NCBI GenBank assembly: GCA_021613535.1
Contig: CP075497.1
Span: forward strand, 2,728,001-2,792,000
DNA length: 64,000 nucleotides
Reading direction: 5' to 3'
Source of the DNA: Adineta vaga
Lineage: Eukaryota; Rotifera
The notes under the pieces were generated by a model, which had not been told where the DNA came from, ran no database searches, and saw only the letters and a program-made list of their open reading frames with translations. Shown here in pieces: positions 11,185 to 22,298 of the stretch. Numbering within the stretch: the stretch's first letter is position 1; every line of letters begins with the position of its first letter. The position numbers and the translations under genes are program-made.

Positions 11185-12617
11185 ATGGATTCAACTTCAT
11201 TTAGCAATACTGGTGTTATTCAAGCACTTTTACAAAAAGCTGATGAATTAACAAATATCTCATTTGATACAAATTCATCAGTAACTATTGTTGGTCAAGA
11301 AAAGAATGCATCAATCAATTTATTTGATGGATATAGTAAAAGTTCAACAAATGATTCGAATCCAAGTGGTGTAAGAATTGAAGAAGTTGATGAAGTTACT
11401 GCTGATCAGATTATTCGATCCTTATCACCATCAGAACTTACTTCTCAATATCAATCTGTTGATGTCCATACCACTAGTAATAGTGTTATTGATGAACCAA
11501 TTTCTGCCTTTGTACAAACGGCAAGTTATAATAACAATCTTTATCAAGATCCGAATGGACCTGAAATTATACGACGACCCGCTGTACAAGGCCCTGTAAC
11601 ATATAAACAGAATGTTTCAGTACGATTCCTCCAACCACCGCCAGTTCCACCACCAGGAGTATGTTTTATCATTTCAAACGTTTTATCATTAATCTTGTTT
11701 ATTCTTGTAGCCATTAATTATTAAAGAAGTTCGTCCACCTCAAGTAAGTATTCATTTCATTGTCAAGGAGAGAGATTTTTTTGACATATAATTAGCCACC
11801 TGCTCCACCACCACTTATCATTCGTCAACGTGCTCCACCACTTCCTACACCTCCTCCACTGATTTTTCGAGAACGACCACCAAAAGTTCCATCCCCAGTT
11901 CCAACTCAAACCGTTATCAAAAAACTACCCTCAACTCCTGTTCCACCTCGATCTATCATTGTCGAACGATTTCCACCCATTCCACCACGACCTCGTGATA
12001 TCATCATAGAGCGATGGTTACCCTATCCAAAAGAACCACAAAAACGTAAGATCATCACTCATCGAGCTCCACCACCACCTACATATCCTCAACCTCGTAA
12101 TACAATCATTGTTCATGAACCAATCCAAGTCAATGTTGTACGTCAAATTCATCGACTTGATGTTCAAGTACAAAATCCACAAGATTATATCGCCAGATAT
12201 GGTCATAGTCTACTTGATTCCACATCTTTACTAACAAAAGTACAACAAGTTGGTATTAATGAAGATCTAGTAAGTAGAGATACTCATTGAATTTCAAAAA
12301 ATGATCATTTTCCTTCTTTTTTTAGGGTCTACCAGTGAATAATTTCAATCAATCCTATCAAACAGATACCAATACTGAAAATTATGTGAGTAGTACACAG
12401 TCCGTCTGGGAACCTGAATATGAATATAGTACGACTACAATAGAAACTCAAACAGCAAATAATAGCGAACAACCCGAAGTTTACTGGACCGATCGTAAAC
12501 ATAAAATCATTGTGAAATAATTCTAGTGAAATTATAATTTGTGTTTTTTCTTCTTCTATTCTAGCTCAAGAAGACGTTCGTTCAATTCTTCAACGTCTTG
12601 GTATTCCCTTGGAATAA
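11185..12617 (+). CDS. Proline-rich protein with repeated I-I-x-E-R motifs, unrecognised
   Basis: Five exons: 11185-11658, 11711-11743, 11796-12269, 12326-12494, 12565-12617; 400 aa. The first ATG in frame is 11185; the frame is open upstream but has no ATG. Residues 1-150 are Ser/Thr/Asn-rich. Residues about 150-290 hold a proline-rich array with repeats such as PLIIRQRAPP, SIIVERFPP, DIIIERWLPYP and KIITHRAPPP. A short conserved-looking helix (DYIARYGHSLLDSTSLL) follows, and the end is QEDVRSILQRLGIPLE. If the last intron is retained, the protein instead ends RKHKIIVK at 12520. No signal peptide or membrane span is seen. The layout suggests a structural or cytoskeletal filament-like protein; this is a guess from composition. 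Confidence 0.75.
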
Positions 12618-13001
12618 TAATTCCTTCCCAATTGATCTTTTTATTAACATTTAAAAAGAGGAAAACTAATTTTCTCTTTACATTTATTGACTTGAAACAT
12701 TGATTTTGTTTGACCGGTGCACTTGTCATTCGTTTATTTTTCTTTCTTTTTTATTTTTTTTTTACGGTGATGGTATAAAAATAAATTGAAAACAAAACAA
12801 AATATTCATAGCGATAGACTGCCCACAAACACAACAAAGAAAAGATACAAGATAAATTCAAAATCGAAAACAAATAAAGAAACAAAACGATATATGAGAT
12901 TAAATATTTGTAGTTTTCAAAAAGTCAAATCATTACAGATTCTAAACTAAAACAGAATTGTTAAATAAAGTTTGTTCTTGTCTACTAAAATAAAAAGATT
13001 T
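12618..13001. other. Convergent intergenic spacer
   Basis: 384 bp between two convergent genes, with T-rich then A-rich runs consistent with two 3' ends. Nothing else is seen. Confidence 0.5.
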
Positions 13002-14608
13002 CTATTGATTGGATTTCAAATCTGTTTCACTTAGTATTGCTACACCACCACTTGTTCGAAACGATTTATTCCAATCAGTAACACATAATGTTCCATTTGA
13101 TAAAAATGTTAATGAATAAGGTTCATAAATAGATTTAAATTTATATGATTTAGCAGTTGAACATTCATGAACTGAAATTAAATTATGATTAGCTTTATCT
13201 GGTATTAAACATTGCCGGGCATCATCCACATAAATTGAATAAGCTTGTAATCGAGCAGGTCCATCCCAAACTCGTTTTGTCGTTCCACTAGGAACATCTT
13301 TTTCCTGTAACTGACATTTATCATGACGATGTGTTACTACAAATGATGTATTATCAGAGAGAAAATATGCTGCATAAGGATAGATTTTTTGATAAGGTTG
13401 CGAAGTTACAGATTGTTCGTTAAATGACCAACTACCAATTTCAGTTAAATCTTTATCAAGATAAACAACACGTTCACCAGATGGATCACAAGCTACAATA
13501 CATCAAATAATTTCTATTTTTTTCTCTTCTTATTACACAATGTTTTCGAATATGTATACCTGCAATAATATCGGCCTCTTTTAAATATTGAACATTCCAA
13601 GGATAAAATCCTCGAATTTTACTGCGTACAATCACTTTACTCGTTTCTAAATCTAAAATAGCGATTTCTTTCTTTGTTGCAACAATAGCTTGTGATGGAT
13701 TTGTTGAATATAATCGAACATCTTTTGGTGCAGGTAAATCTCGATATAACTGATAAGTAACACCATTTAAATCGATAAGAACAATTGTATCACGATCATA
13801 ATTAGCAACTAATAAACGATCATCATTTAATGCACATATACCTGTTGGTGATCCAAATTTCTGATAATTTGGATCGAAATTACCCGAAAGATTTGATATA
13901 AAATAATCATATTTGTATTTGTCTAAATCATATTTGAACGAATCTGTTGTGACTGTTGATGCAGCCTCAAAACTTTTTGATGATTTGAATATTGGAATCT
14001 TAGATGCGGTTGGGCGTATTTCGGAATCGTTTGTTGAAGGTAATGGTGCTGGAATAACAGCTGGTTTTGTTTCATTTAGATTTGTAGTTTTGAATGCTGG
14101 TGAAAACGATGGAGCATCAGCCTAGAATTCAAGAAACATGTAATCGAAAGATTATTATTTATATATGTTTTTCAAATTTTCAATAGTTAATGACAAAAAC
14201 ACACCGATAGATAACTTGATTGTTTTATTGTTGTCGTTTGCTCAATATTCATCGCGGATTGAGAAACAGGTGTGGGTTGTGAAAAATAAGGATATTGATT
14301 GTATTGAATTTCCAATTGTTGTTGTGGCACTTCAGATTGAAGGGACATATAATATTGTGGTGACATTTGTATATTATAATTAACTGGTAATGGTCCAATA
14401 TCTTGTGGCGGATAATACGATATTTGTTGTGCCGGTAGATGGATTCCTTGTTGATACTGATAACTCTACAAAGATATGAAATACGTGAAACAAAAAATAA
14501 ACAAATGTTTTTTTTTACATAATCTGCTGGTTGAAATGAAGGGAAATTTTGTTGATCTGAATAATTTCCATTTCCATATGAATTTATTTCATTTGGATTG
14601 TGCGACAT
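13002..14608 (-). CDS. Beta-propeller (NHL/WD-like) protein with Tyr/Gln/Pro-rich N-terminus
   Basis: Four exons: 14608-14519, 14465-14205, 14121-13560, 13492-13002; 467 aa, all phases consistent. The first ~180 residues are low-complexity (Tyr, Gln, Pro, Ser; for example SYQYQQGIHLPAQQISYYPP). The rest looks like blades of a propeller: GSPTGICALNDDRLLVANYD, then ACDPSGERVVYLDKDL, YSIYVDDARQCLIPDKANHN and SLTFLSNGTLCVTDW. Such repeats are typical of NHL-type folds. No RING, B-box or enzyme motif is visible. It is head-to-head with synaptojanin across 286 bp. Function unknown; the fold assignment is inferred from the repeat pattern. Confidence 0.75.
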
Positions 14609-14894
14609 GATAAAATCTGAAATAAAAGACGCAATTTAATTTTTCATTACGTTGAATCATTTATTCTCCTAGTATATTAAGGTAAAAACAAGGAAAAAAA
14701 CAAAAGGTAGCGCATTTATTATTTGAAAGAGAAAAGAAAACGAGTCTGTTATTTAACAATTTTCTCATTGGTTTAAAAATGAAGCCAATTAGAATGTATC
14801 AATCATTACTTGATTTACTTTATTGAAGACGTACGAGACAAATAGATAGAAAATACTTTCATTTCTTTTTCTGTTGTTTGACAAACAAGCTTAA
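14609..14894. promoter_or_regulatory. Shared bidirectional promoter region
   Basis: Only 286 bp separates the start codons of the minus-strand propeller gene and plus-strand synaptojanin. Both promoters and 5' leaders must fit here. No TATA box stands out. Confidence 0.45.
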
Positions 14895-17800
14895 ATGTTT
14901 CCAAACGCAGCACCATCACGGCCAACTCGACCAACATTACCTGCTCTACATCCTGTTTCAAATTGGAATGTTGTACTCTATCGCAAAACGGAATCGGCTC
15001 CTTCATCGCATTCCTATGATCCATCTCAAACAACCTATGGATCATTTTACATTCAATTACAACAACAAGCATGTTCATCTTCGCCGAGTCGTTCAGATGT
15101 ACTGTGTTTACGTTATCAATCTCAACAACAAAAGAATACGCTTGATTCTTATGCATTACCATTTACAGTAACACAATTAACTGATGTAAATTTATCACCT
15201 GAATCAGTACCATTGTCATCAACGCTAGCAGCAGCATCATCATCTGCATCATCAAGATTTTATAATTCGGATCAACAAAGTGTTCGTAAGTTGATTAAGA
15301 ATGAATCGTAAACTTCTTGCGTGAGAACGTTTTTTCTCGAATATAAATTTACTTCTCACATGCAACATGAAACCGACTGTAACATTACAGTCGAAAACTT
15401 ATAATTAATAATTTTATATTAGAGTTTTCCGGTAAGACAAAAACATTCTTGCATGAAATCAAAAACAAAGGTTAATTTATTCAATTTGATAAATCTAATC
15501 GTCTATGATATTTTGTCACAATAAGAATGAATTTGTTGATGAAAAAAAGTCATATTAATCAAGTCCGTTCTAACTGATTAGCATTCTCGTATTGTTGACA
15601 TCTGATGCATTTCTTTCAATATTCATCGCCTCATTTATTGTCAGAATGTTTTGAAGTTTGAAGGAAAATATGAATGAGAATATTGTCAAACTTTTGTTTT
15701 GTTTTTCGAAGGAATTAATGCGTCATCGGATAATCCGTTTTCATTATTACTCCGTGCGAAAGCTTTTCTTGGAGTATTGGTTCTTAACAATTCCACCAAC
15801 AGTACTACAGCTAATAGTTTGTATTGAATTTTATGAAAAATAAAAGAGAATTTATATTATGAGTGTTTATTTTAGCTGCTGGAATTATTCGTCCATTTAT
15901 GATCTTTGTTACTGAAGATGTCTGTATGGGACAATTATTCGATGCTCACATCTTTCGTATGAATATGAAATAGAATTGTTTATGCGCGATAATGATTGTC
16001 TTTTTCAGGTATTGCACAAGTAGCAACAATATCTCTTCGAGATAATCCAGAAGATGAAGTTTATATTGCTGGAATAAAGTAATGAAATGAGATAAATTGT
16101 TGAGAGATGAATTATTGATTGATATTTAAATTTTAGAAAATTATTTCAAGGACGATGTTTTTATTATTCAACTGATATTAAACAAGAATCAAATATGAAT
16201 CGACGTTATTTTAATAAACCTTATGATATTACATTATGTGCTCAACGTATGGTTCAAGGACATGATTCTGATATACGATTCTTTTGGTTTGTTTAAAGTC
16301 TATTGGTTTTGTGGAAGAATGAATTCATATTTTCTTTTTTTTAGGAATCGTGGTTTATGTTTACCGTTGTTAAAATATAATATAGATATTCGTTATTGGA
16401 TACCGAAAGTAATGTGTGGTGGAATTGAAAAATGTCGAAGTCAAAGTGATGAAATTGATATTTGGTTAATATCTCGGTAGATGAACGTTTCGTTTTTCTT
16501 CTTCATTTGAAATGATGTTTGGTTGTTATTTAGATTAAGTTGTGAACGTGCTGGAACAAGATTTAATGTTCGTGGTGTGAATGATGATGGTGCTGTAGCT
16601 AATTTTGTTGAAACAGAACAAGTGAATCGAAAGAATTCTTTGAAAAAATAATTTCTTTTCTTCTATTTAAGGTTGTTCTTCTTTATCGACAACATAATTA
16701 TTCTTCCTTTGTTATTGTTCGTGGTTCAATTCCATTATTTTGGCATCAACCACGTCTTCAAGTAAGAGGATCGATTTACAAAAAAAAAGCAGTCGATTTG
16801 ATTTCTATTTGAATTTAGGTTGGTACTCATCGAATTACAATATCACGAAGTGAAGCACTTAGTTTTAAAGCTTTCTTCGAGTAAATTCAATCCTTTTTTC
16901 AATTCAAATTCCATATATTTCCTTTTTTTTTCGATAGACACTTTAAACATCTCTATCGTCATTATGGTCGTGTATTAGTTGTTAATTTAGTTGAACAACG
17001 TGATAATGAAAAACGCATTGGTGATGAATATCGAAATTTATTTCATTTACTGGTTAAAACTTATAAACAAGCACAACAATCTCATCGGCCATGTCTTGGA
17101 CATTTAACTGAACGAGATTTTATTTGGTTTGATTATCATGAACAATCACGAACGATAAAAAACTGTACACCGGAACAATTTGTTCGAAAAATGCTGATTG
17201 AAAATGCACAATATTCAATTGAACATGCTCTTCAACAACAAAGTATATTTACATATATTGATAATACAACTATTAGTTTACAACAAGGAATCTTTCGTAT
17301 AAATTGTATTGATTGTCTTGATCGAACAAATAATGTACAATTAACAATTGGTCTAAGTGTTTTATTTATACAATTAAAAAGTTTAAGAAAACAAATTAAT
17401 TCAAATAGTTTATTCGATCAATTGAAAGACATGTGGATCAATAATGGAGATCATATTAGTAGGATTTATACTGGCACTGGTGCATTAGGACAAAGAAGTA
17501 TAGTAAGAATACATTTTCTTCATTTATCAGATATGAAACATATAAAAATGTTCTCATTTGTTTTCTTGTACTTAGGCAAAAGATATACAACGAAGTGTTG
17601 GTCGAGCCATTCAAAACAATTTACGTGATGATGAAAAACAACAATCAATGCAAACATTAATTTATACATATTCGAAAGATTCCTATTTACATGAACGTTC
17701 AGTTGCTGCACTTCTAACACCTTATGTTATATGTAGTTTTATTTTTGTTCAGTTTTTTTCATTATATAAAATTATTTTCTTCTAGCTGATGGTTTGATTT

Positions 17801-20800
17801 TAACGGAAATGTTTAAAACTCGTCGAAATTATATTCGAAAAGAAGAAATTCGAATATCTGTCGGTACATGGAATATAAATGGTGATAAAAATCCAGCATT
17901 AGAACATGAATATCCATCGATATTGGATGCTTGGATATTGAATGGAGCAGAAAATATGTCGTCGGATTTGAGAAAAACGAATGCGATTGAAACCAAAGGT
18001 TTGTTGAATGAAAAACAAAAACATAGAGCAGATGATTTGTTTGTAGAAAGAGTTTGATCTTTTTTAGGATTTGTAGCGAATGATTATAAGAAATCAATGC
18101 CGAGTATATTGGCAATTGGATTTCAAGAAATTTGTGATTTAACAGCAACGAATATGGTTTGGCAAAGGTGAAGATAGTTTGTTTTGGGAAAATGTTTAGT
18201 TGATTTTTATTTGTCGATTTGAATTAGTTCGGTGAATGCAACTCGATGGGTTGATAATGTTCAAAATCATTTTAAAAGAGCTTATCCAAATGATGAATAT
18301 ATTCTCTTAGGTAATGATCAATTAGTTGGTGTTTGTTTAGCAATATTTATTCGACGAGATCTAGCACCATTTGTCAAGTATATTGAGAAAGAAATCGTGC
18401 TTTCATAAGATGTTTTTATTTTATATTTTTTTAGAAATATTGCTGTTGATTCGGTTAAAACTGGAATGGGTGGTAAATTAGGCAATAAAGGTTGTGTAAG
18501 TATTCATTTCCGTTTTTCAGAACTAATCAACAATATTTGTTCATTATTCTAATGTCAATATTTTTAGTCTACATTTTCATATAATCAAATAGAGATAAAA
18601 ATCCATAAGTTTAAGACCATTAAACACGAATATTTATTTCAATAGAATACAGCATTGCCTACGAAATGCACTCAACGTCGAATAATATCAGAAGAATGAC
18701 AATAATGCATTCATTCTATAGATAGAGTATAGACTTATTTTACATGCGATTACAGAGAGTATCTCTCCTTGAAATAGGTCACAAAACTTTTCTTCTTGTA
18801 ATTAACTCAATCTGTTACCACCATAATCGACTGAAAAATCTTTCGAATGAAAAAAATATTCTTCTTCTTTAGGTTGCTATTCGTCTAGTTCTACATAATA
18901 CGTCGATCTGTTTCATATGTGCTCATTTTACTGCGGGACAAAATGAATATAATGAACGAAATAAAGATTATAAATCAATTATGGAAAAATTATCATTTCC
19001 ACCGGTATGTAATGCGTTCGATTTGGTTTGATTAAAGATTCGTTTTTGTAGCCATCGCGAGCTTTATGGCATGATCATATATTCTTTCTTGGTGATTTTA
19101 ATTATCGTTTAACAATTTCACGTACACAAGTTGAACATCTCGTTCGAAATGAATCTTTTATGCAATTACTCGAATATGATCAATTAAGAAATGAACATGC
19201 TGAAGGAAAAGTTAGTATTATTGATTTTGTTCTTTCAAATCAAATAAATTCTTTTCGTTTTCTTCCTTATAGGTCTTTCGAGAATTTCGTGAAGGTCCTG
19301 TCAATTTTCCACCTACCTATAAATATGATATCGGATCTGATGTGTATGATACGAGTGAAAAAGCACGAACACCATCGTATACTGATCGTATTCTTTGGCG
19401 TAGTATCTCATCCGATGTTCAATGTAAACAATTGTATTATGGTCGTGCTGAAGTGAAAACATCGGATCATCGTCCTGTAAGTTCAATGTTCGATGCAGAA
19501 GTTGAAATCTGTGATGAAACAAGAATGCATCAAGAATATGTTAATATATACAAAAGATTAGCACCATCTAATGCAGTGATTATCTATGATATGCGTGCTG
19601 ACTTATCTCAAAGAAGAACTCAATTAATCGATGAATTTGATTCATATGTCAAGAGAAAATATGGATTAAATATTCCAATTATTGATCGATTGTAAGATGA
19701 TTTCTATGTTTGTTCAAGTTAATAGAATGATTGTTTTTTTGTAACTATAGTTTTACTTCAAATTCTCGATGTCTTTCATTACATATGTTTTTTGAAAATG
19801 GTGATCATGCTCGAAGAGCAATGGAACCCAAAGAAGATCAAGTAGATTTGAATATTAAAAAGCAAATCAATAATTGTGTTGTTTTTCTTTTGATTGATTT
19901 TAGCTTCCAAGTGGAGTTTATTTTAGTAAACAATTAGTGAATTTAAATGAAGATTTTGCTTTAGCACAAAAATTAAATCTTCTCTTCTCGGATGCTGATG
20001 AAACAATGTATGCTGAATCAATTGCTTAGTTCGTATTCCATTCTCGAACAATTCTCTAATTAATCATGTTTTCTTTTTAGTGATCTTGGTGCTTATCAAC
20101 AACCCGCACGTGAAGCACTTTCCACATTACAAGATGTAACTATTGCTGGTCTTGGTAAGGAATCGTTTTCTTCTTTCTTGCGTTATAAAACTTCCAATCC
20201 GTAGCGCGTACTCTCTCTGATTTTGTCATACTACAAACTATGAATGATAGACGTAGTTTACCATTCTTACCCGATTTCGATCCTTTGAAATTCACTGGTA
20301 ATAAACGTGAAAGAATTTTTGGCATGGCTATCAACATAATCTTACAAATACATCATTTTAACAAATAAATCGCATGAAAAAGCCTTACTGATATAAACTC
20401 AATCAATGAAGATGATGATAATGATATTTATATTCTCTTCTTCTAGTATCTGAGGAGAATTCTATGAATCAATCATCAGAAGATTTAGAAAATCTTCAAA
20501 TTCTTAGAGATTTTGAGCACACATTTCAACAACAATGTCGTCTTCATGGAAGTGTTATTCTCATGGATTCTGATGAAGAAGAGAACGAACCATCAGACAG
20601 TTCAGACGATGAATATTCATATGATACAAGAAAACATGGATTAGGACCAGTAAAACTTTATTTAAAAGAACAATTAGGTGCTCGACCAGCATAGTCGTTA
20701 TAGACGAATGAAACAATCGCGAATGAAAAAACATGGTTTACCAATCAATTATGGAAGTATTCATACAAAAGAAATTCGATTTTCATTAAGAACTGAGAAA

Positions 20801-21913
20801 ACACAACGAAAACAAGAAGAAAATATACCGACATATCTTCATAACATGATGGAAGAATTACCAAAATCGATCGCATTTCTTTCATTAGATGCTCAACATC
20901 CGATTGTATCGAATCATGTAGATAAAACAAATGAAAGCAAACAAAAAATAAACACATCACGATTACATAACATAAAACATAAAGTTAAAAAATCATTAAA
21001 ACGAACAAAAAAAGAGGAACATTCGTCGAGTATCGCTAAAGTACAAATAGCAATCAATGACTCTGATTCGAGTGAAAATACGGATAGTGATGAATTCTAA
21101 TTCTTTATTCAAATAAATTTTCCCAATTTTTTCATGAATATCTTCTTCTGAATATTAAAATTTCACATGGATTTTCGTTTTTATAGTTGCTAATGAAGAA
21201 TCAACGCTTCCGTCTACTGAACAGGAAGTGGATCAATATCAAAAACAAGAAAAAATTAGTGAATTAATTTCATTCGATTCTGATCATTCAACATTGAATA
21301 ATAATGTAAGTAATGAAATGTGAAGATGATAAAAAGAAATAGATTAAATACTTTCGAAACTATTTCAGACATTATTCAATGAAAATTCCTTTGATCCACT
21401 CCATTTTGCAGCAAAATCCGTATCAAATGATGTAAAAACAAGTATGTTTCTTATTCTTATTCAAGAAAAAAAAGAATTTCATATTTTAATGTTATATATA
21501 TATATATATATTCATTAGATGGAGATAATTTGTTATCCTTTGATCAGAATCCATCCTCGACTAAATCCAGATTCTATATCGATCCATTCGATATGCTTTC
21601 TGAACCTTCTCACCAAACAAATTCAACATTGCTGATGAATCATAAAAATCTTCAAAATCAAAGTATTTTTTATCATCATCATCCACCACCACCACCGCCG
21701 CCAGCACCACAACATCAATTCATACCATCACGACCAGCACCACCTGCCCCACGACCGATTGCTCCTCCTCCATCTATTCAACGACCGTTAACCTTAGAAA
21801 ATCTTAATCTAAATCCAAATAATTACAACAATGATAACATATCAAATGATTTACTTGATTTAGGAGATCCTGGTTCACCACCTCCTAGCCCTAAATTTGA
21901 TCCTTTTGGTTAA
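14895..21913 (+). CDS. SYNJ: Synaptojanin, phosphoinositide phosphatase (SAC + 5-phosphatase)
   Basis: About 24 exons: 14895-15285, 15876-15956, 16009-16078, 16137-16286, 16345-16476, 16534-16621, 16672-16761, 16819-16880, 16938-17502, 17576-17732, 17786-17998, 18068-18167, 18228-18377, 18435-18495, 18873-19004, 19052-19210, 19273-19691, 19751-19841, 19904-20005, 20081-20154, 20205-20297, 21187-21305, 21369-21441, 21519-21913; ~1,320 aa. The SAC domain has [15 protein letters not shown] and the CX5RT site in [11 protein letters not shown] (about residue 479). The 5-phosphatase domain has [14 protein letters not shown] and [10 protein letters not shown] (about 620-945). An RRM-like region follows, then a proline-rich tail with IDPF and FDPFG, like AP-2 or Eps15-binding motifs. 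The protein should remove phosphates from PI(4,5)P2 and uncoat endocytic vesicles. One frame conflict lies near 19975: exon 19904-20005 runs into TGA unless one base is removed. The intron after 20297 is 889 bp and contains another ORF. Confidence 0.93.
20464..21100 (+). CDS. ORF nested in a synaptojanin intron, frame-broken once
   Basis: Lies wholly in the 889-bp synaptojanin intron, same strand. The first ORF (20464-20694) encodes an acidic protein with [18 protein letters not shown], then [18 protein letters not shown]. The second frame (open from 20676 to 21100) continues with [20 protein letters not shown], a Lys-rich helix-prone stretch and an acidic end ([14 protein letters not shown]). 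Dropping one base near 20693 joins them into about 210 aa. A good acceptor (CTTCTTCTAG, ending 20446) lies 17 nt before the ATG, and AATAAA is at 21112-21117. It may be an intronless nested gene, a retrocopy, or an alternative 3' end of synaptojanin, because the acceptor is also phase-compatible with the exon ending 20297. Family not recognised. Confidence 0.5.
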
Positions 21914-22298
21914 CTAAATTCTTTCGATAATTTTCTATAAACATCTCTATCTTAACCTTATCTCTCCGATTATCTTCATTCCTGTGATATATATTTCTAT
22001 TTATCCGTTCTATGTACACGTACATGTCTTCTATCTTTCTTTCTTTCAGCTATTCTGTTAGTACATCAATATATTGTATATTTACCTATTTTCATTCAAA
22101 ATTTATCGCTCTAAGTAAACGTGATTGTATGTGTACACTAGTCGAAACGATTTTTTCTCTCAAGTCATTCCATAAATCGCAAAGAAAAAAGTATCAGAGA
22201 AATATTTTACCGCTCTTATTCTCTTTAAATGATTCGTTCTTTCGTTTTTTTCTTCTTCTTTATATTTGTAGATTCCATTCGATTTCAATTAATTAACA
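21914..22298. other. Intergenic spacer
   Basis: 385 bp, T-rich. Short ORF-like stretches have a Phe/Ser/Tyr composition typical of noncoding DNA. A TTTGTAG acceptor-like motif at about 22265-22271 could serve a leader splice for the next gene. Confidence 0.45.

Noticed and set aside
14815-15162. Minus-strand ORF of 115 codons
   Set aside because: Antisense of the first synaptojanin exon.
22012-22296. Plus-strand ORF of 94 codons before the SLC22 gene
   Set aside because: Phe/Ser/Tyr-rich noncoding composition, no domain, lies in the spacer.
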